NCBI GenBank assembly: GCA_017560095.1
Contig: JAFYOU010000039.1
Coordinates: forward strand, 47,032-111,031
Direction of reading: 5' to 3'
DNA length: 64,000 nt
Source: Candidatus Gastranaerophilales bacterium
GTDB lineage: Bacteria > Cyanobacteriota > Vampirovibrionia > Gastranaerophilales > Gastranaerophilaceae
This document shows positions 43,545 through 52,162 of the stretch, piece after piece (position 1 is the stretch's first letter; the number at the start of each line of letters is the position of its first letter). The translations under genes and the position numbers were made by a program. The notes under the pieces were generated by a model. The model was not told the origin of the DNA. It did not search any database and saw nothing but the letters and a program-made list of their open reading frames with translations.

Positions 43545-43946
43545 TTATCCGCCAAAATTATCTTTAACTATTTCCGAAATCATAGGAACATATGGACGCA
43601 TGCCCAACAATGACAATACTGAAAGATAGCAAACAACCAAAGTAACTAAAAAACCACTAATTGTAAAAGTAAGGAACAATGGAGTTTCATTAAAAAATAA
43701 ATTAAAAGAATGTGCCAATTTTCCAACAAATGGAATAACTGATATTAAATTAATAGCTATACTATATAAATATCCAACAATAAAAAGTACAATTGAAATA
43801 AAAATAGCTTGATACAAATTAAAACTCAAAAATGGACTTATTCTTTTTTTTGTCAAATTTGCAAAAATTATCCAAATCAGACTAAACATACCAAAAGTAA
43901 AATAGGCTAAAATCGAAATTACTCTATCAGTGAAAGTTATTTTCAT
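43545..43946 (-). CDS. Tic20-like small membrane protein
   Basis: A 133-residue protein with about four membrane spans (near residues 8-30, 42-66, 80-100 and 100-118). The middle block SPFLSFNLYQAIFISIVLF and the C-terminal MRPYVPMISEIVKDNF resemble the conserved FIRFNxxQAIL and YAEIPLISDAV blocks of cyanobacterial Tic20, the ancestor of a chloroplast import channel. DUF4870-type proteins are a weaker alternative. The stop of the upstream TPR gene overlaps its ATG as TAATG, and fliO starts directly after its stop, so it is tightly coupled. In cyanobacteria the role of Tic20 is poorly defined. Confidence 0.58.
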   Translation of the reverse strand: MKITFTDRVISILAYFTFGMFSLIWIIFANLTKKRISPFLSFNLYQAIFISIVLFIVGYLYSIAINLISVIPFVGKLAHSFNLFFNETPLFLTFTISGFLVTLVVCYLSVLSLLGMRPYVPMISEIVKDNFGG

Positions 43947-45004
43947 TATATACCTTTCATTTTTTCATTAATGTAACTATTTGCCATTTCAATATATATT
44001 AATTTAATTTCATTATCATTTGGAGCAAGCTTAATTGCTTTTTTATAGTATTTAACAGCTTGGATATAGTTATTCAATAACACATATATATTTCCAATTA
44101 ACGTTAAAATTTTCGGACTATCGGAAACTATTTGAGAAGCCGTTTTATAAATATTTAAAGCTTCATCATATCTTTTCTCATCTACCAATATATTTGCCAA
44201 CAAAATATATGCATTAGGTTTATTTGGGTCTATTTCTATCGCATGTTTCAACAAACCAATTGCTTCATTATTGTTGTTATCGTCGCTATATGCAATAGCA
44301 CTACAAACCCATGCAGAATAATAACTTGAATCAATATTAAATACTTTACCAAAACAATCTTGTGCACACTTATACTCTTTTACTGCTGCATATGCATTCC
44401 CCAAGCATAAAAAAGCTTTCGCATCATTTGGATTCAATTCACATGCTCTTTGGTAATTTATAATTGAATCTTCCAAGTTTCCCATTTTTTGTTCAATATT
44501 TGCAATACTAATATATGTTTCACTGTTTGTGCAATCTAATTTTAGTGCTTTTTGATAATATTTTTTGGCCTCTTCAAGATTTCCAATATCTTGAAATAAA
44601 TATCCTAATGCACAATATAAATCTGGGTTTTCATTATCCAATTCCAATGCTTTTTGATAATTTAAAAGAGATAATTCAAAGTTTTCTATTTCAGCATACA
44701 CATTGCCCAAGTTATAATACGAAGCAAAATTTTTCGAATCCAATTCAATTACAGCGTTATAATAATTAATTGATTCCATATACATTTTTCTATAAAAACA
44801 TATACTTCCCATATTAATCAAAGCTTGAACATCATCTGGTGTTATTTTTAAAACTTCTTTATAGGTTAAAAGCGCATTATTTAAATCTTCGCAACCTATA
44901 TAATAGTTTGCAAGATTTCTATAATTTTCAACATCTAAAGGGTTACTTGCAATTTTTACTTTCAATTCCGCAATAATATTTTCTCTAAACAATATAAACT
45001 CCAA
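43946..45004 (-). CDS. TPR-repeat protein, 352 residues
   Basis: Contains about nine tetratricopeptide repeats from residue 20 to the end: VENYRNLANYYIGCEDLNNALLTY, VQALINMGSICFYRKMYMESINYY, FASYYNLGNVYAEIENFELSLLNY, and so on. No signal peptide or catalytic domain. It follows the small Cys-rich gene by 5 bases and shares one base with the Tic20-like gene. A scaffold function is likely; the specific partner is unknown. With the second TPR gene (40112-41806) it frames the FliO, NeuB-like and phosphatase genes. Confidence 0.86.
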   Translation of the reverse strand: MEFILFRENIIAELKVKIASNPLDVENYRNLANYYIGCEDLNNALLTYKEVLKITPDDVQALINMGSICFYRKMYMESINYYNAVIELDSKNFASYYNLGNVYAEIENFELSLLNYQKALELDNENPDLYCALGYLFQDIGNLEEAKKYYQKALKLDCTNSETYISIANIEQKMGNLEDSIINYQRACELNPNDAKAFLCLGNAYAAVKEYKCAQDCFGKVFNIDSSYYSAWVCSAIAYSDDNNNNEAIGLLKHAIEIDPNKPNAYILLANILVDEKRYDEALNIYKTASQIVSDSPKILTLIGNIYVLLNNYIQAVKYYKKAIKLAPNDNEIKLIYIEMANSYINEKMKGI

Positions 45005-45009
45005 AATTA

Positions 45010-45216
45010 TTAATTATTAAAAACTTTTGTATTTTCGAAAATATACCTACTTTGAGCCAAAGCCATATTTTTCAACGAACACATACCATCAGAATCACAA
45101 CTTATTACTCCGATTGATTTAAGCCTATTTGCAACCATTTCATTTAATTCGGATGCCTTGATAAATAAAGCACATTCGCTTGAGCAAGTTTCATTTTTAA
45201 ATGGACAATTTTTCAT
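45010..45216 (-). CDS. Small Cys-rich protein, 68 residues
   Basis: The ATG at 45216 gives MKNCPFKNETCSSECALFI, then a helix (KASELNEMVANRL), and a second Cys group (ISCDSDGMCSLKNMA). Five cysteines in a C-x6-C-x3-C...C-x6-C pattern suggest a zinc site or a small iron-sulfur site. Short proteins starting C-P-F with a later C-x-LK-x-A motif are frequent in gut bacteria, but I know no function. It is first in the minus-strand ten-gene run and is divergent from the ATP-grasp gene, 43 bases away. Confidence 0.65.
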   Translation of the reverse strand: MKNCPFKNETCSSECALFIKASELNEMVANRLKSIGVISCDSDGMCSLKNMALAQSRYIFENTKVFNN

Positions 45217-45260
45217 AAAATCATTATACACTAAAATTATTATTTGATATAATTAAGTCA
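45216..45260. promoter_or_regulatory. Divergent -10 boxes next to both start codons
   Basis: On the minus strand TATAAT (45228-45223) ends 6 bases before the ATG of the Cys-rich gene at 45216. On the plus strand TATAAT (45248-45253) ends 6 bases before the ATG at 45260. Neither gene has a Shine-Dalgarno sequence, so both could give leaderless transcripts. No good -35 boxes are seen. Confidence 0.4.
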
Positions 45261-46237
45261 TGAAAAATATATTAATCGTTATAGATGATATAGAATTCAA
45301 ATATTTCGAATTCAACAAATTAGTCACAAACTTCTGGTTTGTCTTTGAATATCTAAGACGAAAAAATAAAGTTTTTATAACCTTAAAAAATAAACTTTTT
45401 CAGAAAAGAAATATTCCCTATGCACTAGTTTTTGAAACGTACATAAAAAACGATAACATCATAAAAGAAGAAAAACCAACAACCAAATGTTTAAATGATT
45501 TTGATACAATTTTCTTTAGGCCAGATCCACCAGTAGATATAGATTATATTAACGCAAGCTACATTTTATCTTATGTAAATAAAGATGTTTTTATCATTAA
45601 CAACCCCCAAGCAATTAGAGAAAAAAACGAGAAATTATACATTAACGAATTTCAAGGTTTAATTCCTGACAATATTGTTAGTGCAGATGAAAAAATATTA
45701 AAAGAATTTTTGTTTGAAAAAAAAGAAATTGTTATCAAGCCAACAAATCGTTGCTTTGGTTCAGGCGTTTTTTATTTAAACGATAAAGATAAAAACATCA
45801 ACTCAATTTTATCAACAGCAACAAATAATTATAAAACCCAGGTAATGGCGCAAGAATATCTACCACAAATAGTAAATGGTGACAAACGCTTAATCTATAT
45901 TTGCGGGAAAATTTTTGAATATTGCGTTACAAAAGTTGCTTCTAATAACGACTTTAAATTTAATGAGCACAACTCCAATACTTTGAAAATTGCCCATTTA
46001 AATGAAGAAGAAAAACAAATTGAAACACTAGTTAAAAATAAATTTGAACGTGATGGAATTTATTTAGCTGGCCTTGATGTAATTGATGGAAAAATTATAG
46101 AAATTAATATTACAAGCCCATGCTTTTTTATAAAAGAAATAAATGAATTATTTAATATTAATTTTGAAAAAATAATAATAGATAAAATAGAAAGCTATTC
46201 AAATGCAAGAAAAATGACACCGCTAGCAATAAAATAA
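45260..46237 (+). CDS. gshB: Glutathione synthetase-like ATP-grasp enzyme
   Basis: A 325-residue protein following the prokaryotic GshB plan. The N-terminal domain has DTIFFRPDPPVDIDYINASYIL (compare the FMRKDPPxDxxY of GshB) and NNPQAIREKNEKLYINEF. The ATP-grasp core has EIVIKPTNRCFGSGVFYL, MAQEYLPQIVNGDKRLIYICGKI, and the metal-binding end GLDVIDGKIIEINITSPC. It would ligate glycine to gamma-glutamylcysteine. The P-loop-like GGSG of GshB is changed to CFGSG, and the usual GGRGE substrate loop is replaced by HNSNT. No gshA is nearby. A different peptide or amino-acid ligation is therefore possible. Confidence 0.82.
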   Translation: MKNILIVIDDIEFKYFEFNKLVTNFWFVFEYLRRKNKVFITLKNKLFQKRNIPYALVFETYIKNDNIIKEEKPTTKCLNDFDTIFFRPDPPVDIDYINASYILSYVNKDVFIINNPQAIREKNEKLYINEFQGLIPDNIVSADEKILKEFLFEKKEIVIKPTNRCFGSGVFYLNDKDKNINSILSTATNNYKTQVMAQEYLPQIVNGDKRLIYICGKIFEYCVTKVASNNDFKFNEHNSNTLKIAHLNEEEKQIETLVKNKFERDGIYLAGLDVIDGKIIEINITSPCFFIKEINELFNINFEKIIIDKIESYSNARKMTPLAIK

Positions 46238-46301
46238 ATTTTTGTTACAAAAAAATTCCAACCACGCAAATTAAAAAATTTAGAGGTTTTGTATAACTAC
46301 T

Positions 46302-48191
46302 ATGAAAGCAAATTTTAATTATTCACAAAGAAATAACGGCATTAACAACAATCTTCTGATGCGCAAGCACAAGCTCGCAACAGAACATAAATACAAAGCA
46401 GATATAACAAGAGAGAATAAAGAACTAAACAGACCCGCACGAGCGATAAGCTTTGGCGGGTCTGCTGGTTTAACAAAAGCCATAAACAAAGGTTGGCATG
46501 GATTAATTGAAGGTGCCTACAATAACGAGGTTGTTTTTAATTCATTTTATGCTCTTTTAGTTGCTGGGATTTTAAAACCTATGGCTGTTTTAAACATGCC
46601 AGGGTCCGAAGATAAAGACAAACAAATAGTTGCAACTAAAAACTTTTTACAGGCATTTATTGGCAGCCTCTTGAGCTTCACCATAGGTGGTAAAATTGTC
46701 AACAAAGCTGTTGAAACAATTAATATCGATTTAGATTTAATAGAAGACGTAATAAAACAAGAAAACGGCAAAAAAATAGTTAAAACAATTGACCCCGGTA
46801 GTAAAAAAGCCCTAAAAATAGCAAAAGAAGCCTTACTTAGCAAAAACAAAAAAGTTAAAAATTATTCTCCAACAATTGACCAAATAAGAGATAAAGCAAT
46901 TGAAATAATTAAAGATTTTGAAGATCATCGCAAAGAACATTTTGACAAAAACCCTGATTTTGTTAAGCTTTTAAAAGATGATAAAGCCACTGTCGAACCA
47001 AGCAGATTAAAAAAATTTTTAATAAGCAAAACGGAAAATCTACCTGAGATGTTTCAGGTAAAAGCAAGCAAACAAACAATAAACGATGGATATAGGACTC
47101 TTTGGAAAAGATCCTCCGAATTTTTCACAGCTCTTGGAAAAGCAAAAATATCAACAATATTACTTCCTTCAGTTATGGCACTTTTATTCACCAAAAAAAA
47201 TCTAGAAAAACAAATGCTAGAAGAATCAAAAAGAAATAATTTAGCAAAAAACAAAACTCTAGCCAATAATCAAGAAAAAATTCGCGAAATGATGAATAAA
47301 TCTAACCAGCAAATATCATTCAAGGGTGGGCTAAATTCAATGTTAACTTCAGGAATTGAATGCATTGGCAATACTGAAATAGGTGCAAAGCTTGCAAAAT
47401 TTATTGCAAGCTTCAACAAACCATCCGCAAGAATGGGGGATTTTGAATCGTTTGCAATTACTGCTTACTGGCTTCAAAACACTGCTCGTTCTAAAAAAAT
47501 TGAACCTTCACAAAAGCTTGGCTTAAATGTTCACTCTGCATTAGTTACAATCGTTTCAAGTACAGCTTCTTTCATAATAGACTGGTCACTTGATTTCATC
47601 ATCGATAAAAGTAAAGAAAAATACAAAAAAGCATTAGGTCAGGTTGTAGATGAAATCAAAGACAAAAAACCAGGAAAAACAATAGAAAAAGTATTTGAAG
47701 AATACGGCAATAATTTAACTCCTATCCATAAAATGGGTATTACCGATGAAATCAGAAAAGCTTTAAGCTTACTTAAAGAAAATAAAACAAATGTTTCAGA
47801 AATAATAAGAAATATTCAAAGCACAGATTCGTGTAAAAACGCGATACTGTCAGAAACTTTAATTAATGATATCATTGAAGCATCAAAACAAACAGAAGCA
47901 TTTGAAGAATCGATCAAAAAATCTTGCGAACATTTGTTAAATTCAAAAAAAATCGCAGAGGTTTTATCTAAAATCGACTTAAACAACACGGAAGCAGTCG
48001 ATATTGCAAAAAAATCATTAACAGGCCAATATGGAAAAATATGTAGCAAGTTCAAATCATTAACAATATTTACTCTTGTTGTTCGTTTCTTAGTTCCAGT
48101 TCTAATGGTTCCATTTAGCGGAAAGTTAAAGAAAAAAATCATAGAGTGGACAGATGGCAAACCGAATACACCAAAAACTCAAAAAGCATAA
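46302..48191 (+). CDS. Unknown 629-residue membrane protein with repeated ISFxGG motif
   Basis: Family not recognised. An Asn/Lys-rich disordered N-terminus of about 50 residues ends in AISFGGSAGLTKAINKG. Hydrophobic stretches follow near 80-100 and 115-135 (FLQAFIGSLLSFTIGGKIV), 280-295, 425-450 (LVTIVSSTASFIIDW) and 595-615 (FTLVVRFLVPVLMVPF), so it is probably membrane-embedded. A second QISFKGGLNSMLTSG occurs near residue 345, at the start of a second half with its own membrane segments, which hints at an internal duplication. The C-terminus is a helical, Lys-rich cytosolic region. The gene is a single transcript ended by a clear terminator; no ribosome site is evident. Confidence 0.7.
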   Translation: MKANFNYSQRNNGINNNLLMRKHKLATEHKYKADITRENKELNRPARAISFGGSAGLTKAINKGWHGLIEGAYNNEVVFNSFYALLVAGILKPMAVLNMPGSEDKDKQIVATKNFLQAFIGSLLSFTIGGKIVNKAVETINIDLDLIEDVIKQENGKKIVKTIDPGSKKALKIAKEALLSKNKKVKNYSPTIDQIRDKAIEIIKDFEDHRKEHFDKNPDFVKLLKDDKATVEPSRLKKFLISKTENLPEMFQVKASKQTINDGYRTLWKRSSEFFTALGKAKISTILLPSVMALLFTKKNLEKQMLEESKRNNLAKNKTLANNQEKIREMMNKSNQQISFKGGLNSMLTSGIECIGNTEIGAKLAKFIASFNKPSARMGDFESFAITAYWLQNTARSKKIEPSQKLGLNVHSALVTIVSSTASFIIDWSLDFIIDKSKEKYKKALGQVVDEIKDKKPGKTIEKVFEEYGNNLTPIHKMGITDEIRKALSLLKENKTNVSEIIRNIQSTDSCKNAILSETLINDIIEASKQTEAFEESIKKSCEHLLNSKKIAEVLSKIDLNNTEAVDIAKKSLTGQYGKICSKFKSLTIFTLVVRFLVPVLMVPFSGKLKKKIIEWTDGKPNTPKTQKA

Positions 48192-48198
48192 ATAATTC

Positions 48199-48241
48199 AA
48201 AAAATCTCGAAAATATAAAAACAAGTTTTTCGAGATTTTTT
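48199..48241 (+). terminator. Terminator after the 629-residue protein gene
   Basis: AAAAAATCTCGAAAA and TTTTTCGAGATTTTTT pair around a 12-base loop, just after the stop codon, with a T run at the end. Confidence 0.8.
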
Positions 48242-48312
48242 ATATATAAAATCAACTAAAAAAACGAAGTCTCCAAAAGAATAAGATGCTAACATTTTAT
48301 AGAGGTAGAATT

Positions 48313-48690
48313 GTGAAAAAAAGTTTGTTTATTACAATATTGATAATATTGTGCTTATTGTTAAGCATAAAAGCTTTTTGTCAAACAAACTCAGATAACT
48401 TCATAAAAAACTTTTCAACATGCACAACTTTTTTAAACAATGGAGATAACAAAATCCAAATAATTCTAGGGTGGTCAAACCGTAGATGCTACTATAAAGA
48501 AATTAGTATCAAAGAAGAATTAAAGTGTGGTTTTAAAATTCTTGAATTGCAAGAAATTTCAAAAGCAATGATAGAAGAAAAATTTGATCCAATAAATGGC
48601 TTAAGCACGCTAAATGCTCTTCAAAAATATATACCAGTGTCTGACACTTGCACTTTAAAGAAAAAACAAGCTTCAAGTAAAAGAAGGTAG
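48313..48690 (+). CDS. Small exported protein of unknown function
   Basis: The GTG at 48313 has AGAGG 7 bases upstream and starts a clean signal peptide (MKKSLFITILIILCLLLSIKAFC, cleavage near residue 23); an ATG nine codons earlier has a poorer site. The mature part of about 100 residues has three further Cys residues (CTTFLNNGDNK, RRCYYKE, LKCGFK) and one near the end (SDTCTLK), so two disulfides are possible. The C-terminus is basic (KKKQASSKRR). A periplasmic location is expected. Not recognised; convergent to leuB. Confidence 0.65.
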   Translation: MKKSLFITILIILCLLLSIKAFCQTNSDNFIKNFSTCTTFLNNGDNKIQIILGWSNRRCYYKEISIKEELKCGFKILELQEISKAMIEEKFDPINGLSTLNALQKYIPVSDTCTLKKKQASSKRR

Positions 48691-48701
48691 CAATTTTTTA
48701 T

Positions 48702-49790
48702 TTATCTAATTCTTTCTATAATTAAATCTGTGATTTTTGAAGTCATACAAAGTTCATTACCTTTTTGATAAATATCCCTTGTTCTATAACCTTTTTTCAA
48801 TACTTCTTTAACCGCCCTATAAATAGAATCGCACGCAGATTTTTCGTTAAATGAATAATACAACATCATTGCAGCCGATAAAATAGTGGCAATTGGATTT
48901 ACAACATTTTTACCAGCCAAATCTGGTGCTGATCCATGGATTGGTTCATACATAAAAGGAGTTTTCCCATCTGACATAGAAGCCGATGGAAGCATGCCTA
49001 GCGAACCACAAATAGTTGAGGCCTCATCAGATAAAATATCGCCAAAAATATTACCAGTTAAGATTACATCAAATTGTCTTGGATTCAAGACTAATTGCAT
49101 TGCGCAATTATCGACATACATAAAAGACAATTCAACATCTTGATATTCTTTTGATACTTCAGCTGTTATTTCTCTAAACAATCTTGAAACATCTAATACA
49201 TTTGCCTTATCAACACAACATACTCTTTTTTTGCGCTTTTGAGCGGATTTAAATGCCACATTAGCTATACGACGAATTTCGTCTTCATCATAAATCATGT
49301 TATTAAATCCAACTTTTACTTCTCTTCCATCTAAAGCAGTTTTTTTGATTATTCCTTTAGGTTCACCGAAATACACGTCACCAGTCAATTCTCTAACTAT
49401 CATCACATCTACATCTTGGGCGATTTCCGGTTTCAATGGCGAAGAATACAACAATTCATCAAAAACTTTAACTGGTCTCAAATTTGCGAACAAATTAAGC
49501 TTTTTTCTTATTCCCAATAGTGCGCGCTCAGGCCTTAATTCAGGCGCAAGATTGTCATATTTCCAATCTCCGACTGCACCCAACAAAACCGCATCAGATT
49601 TTAAACAAGTTTCTATTGTTTTTTCAGGCAAAGGCACACCCAATTCATCATACGCTCTGCCTCCTATAGGGGCATAGTTATAATTAAATTCTAATTTATA
49701 TACTTCGGCGACTTTATTTAAAACTTTTACAGCAGAATCTAAAATTTCACCCGCTACACCATCTCCTAATAAAACTGCAATATTTTTCAT
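48702..49790 (-). CDS. leuB: 3-isopropylmalate dehydrogenase
   Basis: NAD-dependent oxidative decarboxylation of 3-isopropylmalate in leucine synthesis. Family blocks are [96 protein letters not shown], and the metal and substrate site [31 protein letters not shown]. Length 362 is normal. Its ATG shares one base with the leuD stop, so the pair is translationally coupled. leuA and leuC are not in the window. Confidence 0.97.
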   Translation of the reverse strand: MKNIAVLLGDGVAGEILDSAVKVLNKVAEVYKLEFNYNYAPIGGRAYDELGVPLPEKTIETCLKSDAVLLGAVGDWKYDNLAPELRPERALLGIRKKLNLFANLRPVKVFDELLYSSPLKPEIAQDVDVMIVRELTGDVYFGEPKGIIKKTALDGREVKVGFNNMIYDEDEIRRIANVAFKSAQKRKKRVCCVDKANVLDVSRLFREITAEVSKEYQDVELSFMYVDNCAMQLVLNPRQFDVILTGNIFGDILSDEASTICGSLGMLPSASMSDGKTPFMYEPIHGSAPDLAGKNVVNPIATILSAAMMLYYSFNEKSACDSIYRAVKEVLKKGYRTRDIYQKGNELCMTSKITDLIIERIR

Positions 49791-50287
49791 TATTTATCCT
49801 TTTTTTGTTTAGTATATTCAACCAATCCGCCAGCTTCAATTAATTTTTGAATTTCTTTAGGATATGGTGCAAAAGAATATTCTTTATTTTTAGTTTTGTT
49901 ATATATTTTTCCATTATTTAAATCTATATCAATAATATCATCAATATCGACTTCGCGTTGTACTTCATCATTTTCTATAATTACAAGACCAATATTTATG
50001 GCATTTCTATAAAAAATCCTAGCAAATGTTTTTGCTATAACAGCTCTAATTCCACAAGTTTTAATAGCCAAAGGTGCATGTTCTCTTGATGAACCGCATC
50101 CAAAATTATTACCCGCAAATATAAAATCTCCAGCTTTTACGCTTGTAGCAAATGTTTCATCAATATCTTCCATGCAATGCAATGCCAAATCTTTGGCATT
50201 TGGAGTATTTAAATATCGAGCCGGAATAATTACGTCAGTATCAACATTATCGCCATAAATCCAATTCTTTGTCATAAGGTTTTTCAT
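49790..50287 (-). CDS. leuD: 3-isopropylmalate dehydratase small subunit
   Basis: Small (swivel) subunit of the aconitase-type isomerase that converts 2- to 3-isopropylmalate; it needs the Fe-S subunit LeuC. The sequence shows the family pattern [46 protein letters not shown] and [18 protein letters not shown]. The 165-residue length matches the archaeal/short LeuD class rather than the longer proteobacterial form. The first ATG (50287) is kept; a second lies four codons on. It precedes leuB in the operon; the absence of leuC next door means the large subunit is encoded elsewhere. Confidence 0.95.
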   Translation of the reverse strand: MKNLMTKNWIYGDNVDTDVIIPARYLNTPNAKDLALHCMEDIDETFATSVKAGDFIFAGNNFGCGSSREHAPLAIKTCGIRAVIAKTFARIFYRNAINIGLVIIENDEVQREVDIDDIIDIDLNNGKIYNKTKNKEYSFAPYPKEIQKLIEAGGLVEYTKQKKDK

Positions 50288-50407
50288 CCATTTAAACTAT
50301 ATACAATCACTATATTATAAATTAATATAAATATGCAAATATGAATTTGGTATTACGAATTCAAACACAGTAGTAACTTGTATACAGCATTTAAGAAGGA
50401 GTAAACA

Positions 50408-50605
50408 ATGCAAGAAACAATTATCGAAACAGCTGGTAAAATCTGGGAATACTTAAACGAAAACGGCGAAGTTACAACTAAAAAAATGAACAAAGATCTA
50501 GGTCTTAATGAAAACTTCACTAGCCTTGGTTTAGGTTGGTTAGCACGCGAAGATAAAGTAAACTTTGCAAGAAAAGGTTCTTACACAAAAGTAAGCTTAA
50601 GATAA
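50408..50605 (+). CDS. Winged-helix DNA-binding domain protein (DUF2582 type)
   Basis: A 65-residue protein that is a single winged helix of the PF10771-like class: IIETAGKIWEYLNENGEVTTKKMNKDLGLNENFTSLGLGWLAREDKV, with a wing strand RKGSYTKVSL at the end. AGAAGGAG 7 bases before the ATG is among the best ribosome sites in the window. A single-gene transcript with a strong terminator suggests good expression. Function unknown; small winged-helix proteins of this kind may bind DNA or serve as protein adaptors. Confidence 0.8.
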   Translation: MQETIIETAGKIWEYLNENGEVTTKKMNKDLGLNENFTSLGLGWLAREDKVNFARKGSYTKVSLR

Positions 50606-50616
50606 GTTTTAATTAA

Positions 50617-50662
50617 TAAAAAAGAAGTCCTTGTTAAATTATTGACAAGGACTTCTTTTTTT
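50617..50662 (+). terminator. Strong terminator after the winged-helix gene
   Basis: A perfect 17-base stem, from AAAAAAGAAGTCCTTGT to ACAAGGACTTCTTTTTT, with a 10-base loop and a closing T run. Confidence 0.9.
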
Positions 50663-50696
50663 ATGACAATAGAATATAGTCGAGTTTAAAATAAGA

Positions 50697-50702
50697 TATA
50701 AT
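50697..50702 (+). promoter_or_regulatory. -10 box of the rpmF-plsX-fab operon
   Basis: A consensus TATAAT lies 23 bases before the rpmF ATG, directly after the upstream terminator. No good -35 was found. An AAGGA ribosome site follows at about 50714. Confidence 0.45.
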
Positions 50703-50725
50703 ATTAACAAGAAAAGGAAATAAAA

Positions 50726-51064
50726 ATGGCTACACCAAAGAAAAGAACAGGCAAAGCAAAACAAAACGCAAGAAGAGCAAATTGGAAAGGTACAGTTCCA
50801 GCTACGACAACTTGCCCAAATTGTAAAGCAGTTATTTTAACTCATACAGTATGTCCAGAATGTGGATACTATAAAGATGGTTTTGCTTCTAATAAAAAAG
50901 CTGAAACTGAAGCAAAAGCAGAAGCTCCAGCTGAAGTAAAAGAAGAAGAAAAAGAAGTTAAAAAAGCTAGAAAGCCTAGAGCAAAAAAAGCTGAAGCAAC
51001 AGAAGTTGCTGAAGAAGCAAAAGAAGAAGCTCCAGCTGAAGTTGAAGAAAAAACTGAAGAATAA
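50726..51064 (+). CDS. rpmF: 50S ribosomal protein L32 with acidic/Ala-rich C-terminal extension
   Basis: The first 57 residues are a complete L32: MATPKKRTGKAKQNARRANWKG, then the zinc ribbon with CPNC and CPEC flanking KAVILTHTV, and the GYYKDG end. Normal L32 stops here. In this protein 55 further residues follow, made almost only of Ala, Glu, Lys, Pro and Val (KAEAPAEVKEEEKEVKKARK, KEEAPAEVEEKTEE). The tail probably forms a flexible or helical extension outside the ribosomal core. The gene heads an rpmF-plsX-fabD-fabG operon, a linkage common in bacteria. Confidence 0.93.
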   Translation: MATPKKRTGKAKQNARRANWKGTVPATTTCPNCKAVILTHTVCPECGYYKDGFASNKKAETEAKAEAPAEVKEEEKEVKKARKPRAKKAEATEVAEEAKEEAPAEVEEKTEE

Positions 51065-51093
51065 GACAATAGTTAGTAGTCGGGGAATATAAC

Positions 51094-52143
51094 ATGACAA
51101 GAATTGCAGTAGATGCAATGGGGGGAGATTACGCACCTTCAGAAATAGTTAAAGGTGCAGTTTGGGCTGCCCAAGATTATAATGTTCCAATTGAGCTTGT
51201 TGGACAAATTGATAAAATCCAAAAAGTATTAGACGAAATTGCAAGAAAAGGTATTCGCTCTAATAGAGGTGGTTATTTTGTTAAAAGAATTAAAGTTGAT
51301 TTATCTAAATTAGATATCAAATTAACTCAAGCAGACGAGATAATCGAAATGGGTGAAGCTGTTGGAACTGCAATTCGCAAAAAGAAAAATTCCTCAATTG
51401 TTTTATCTGTTGATGCCGTAGCTAAAGGTAGTTCTGATGCAGTTGTTGCTGCAGGCTCTACTGGTGCCGCTATGGCAAGTGCGCTATTTGGCTTAGGAAG
51501 AATCAGAGGAATTGAACGCCCTGCGATTGCTACAACTCTTCCAACACTAAAAGACCCTGTTATCTTAATTGATGCTGGTGCAAATTCTGAAAGTACAGCA
51601 GAAATGCTTCTTCAATTTGCACTGATGGGTTCAACTTTAGTTGAAAAAGTTTACAATAGACCAAATCCACGCGTTGGAATATTAAATATTGGCGAAGAAG
51701 AAGAAAAAGGCAATCAACTTGTTAAAGAAGCGCACAAACTCTTAAAAGAAAATACACTAGGACTTAATTTCATTGGAAATATCGAAGGTAAAGAACTTTT
51801 ATATGGCGATGTTGACGTTGTTGTGTGCGATGGCTTTGTAGGCAATGTTGCATTAAAGACCGTTGAAGGTTGTTCAATGATGTTATTCAAACTAATAAAA
51901 GAACAATTCAAAAGCGATATTTTATCTATGATGGTTGGCGCTTTAGCAAAACCATTCCTAAAAAGAATTTACAAAAAAATTAATTACGAAGAATTTGGAG
52001 GAGCATTACTCTTAGGTGTTAAAGGTATTACCGTAATATCTCATGGCAGAAGCTCTTCATATGCAATCAAAAACGCAGTTCGCGTTGCAAAAGAAGCGGT
52101 AGAATCTGGCGTTTGCGACAAAATTGCACAAACAATAAACTAG
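51094..52143 (+). CDS. plsX: Phosphate acyltransferase PlsX
   Basis: Makes acyl-phosphate from acyl-ACP, the first step to phosphatidic acid with PlsY and PlsC. Motifs are RIAVDAMGGDYAPSEIVKGA at the start, VLSVDAVAKGSSDAVVAAGSTGAAM in the centre, NIGEEEEKGN and CDGFVGNVALKTVEG in the second half, and EFGGALLLGVKGI near the end. Length 349 is typical. A GGGGAA ribosome site precedes the ATG. It lies 29 bases after rpmF and 19 before fabD. Confidence 0.96.
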   Translation: MTRIAVDAMGGDYAPSEIVKGAVWAAQDYNVPIELVGQIDKIQKVLDEIARKGIRSNRGGYFVKRIKVDLSKLDIKLTQADEIIEMGEAVGTAIRKKKNSSIVLSVDAVAKGSSDAVVAAGSTGAAMASALFGLGRIRGIERPAIATTLPTLKDPVILIDAGANSESTAEMLLQFALMGSTLVEKVYNRPNPRVGILNIGEEEEKGNQLVKEAHKLLKENTLGLNFIGNIEGKELLYGDVDVVVCDGFVGNVALKTVEGCSMMLFKLIKEQFKSDILSMMVGALAKPFLKRIYKKINYEEFGGALLLGVKGITVISHGRSSSYAIKNAVRVAKEAVESGVCDKIAQTIN

Positions 52144-52162
52144 ACAATAGAGGAAAAAAATA

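Noticed and set aside
50837-51136. Long minus-strand frames opposite the rpmF tail
   Set aside because: They are mirror images of the Ala/Glu/Lys-rich repeat coding, giving Phe/Ser-rich nonsense without ribosome sites.
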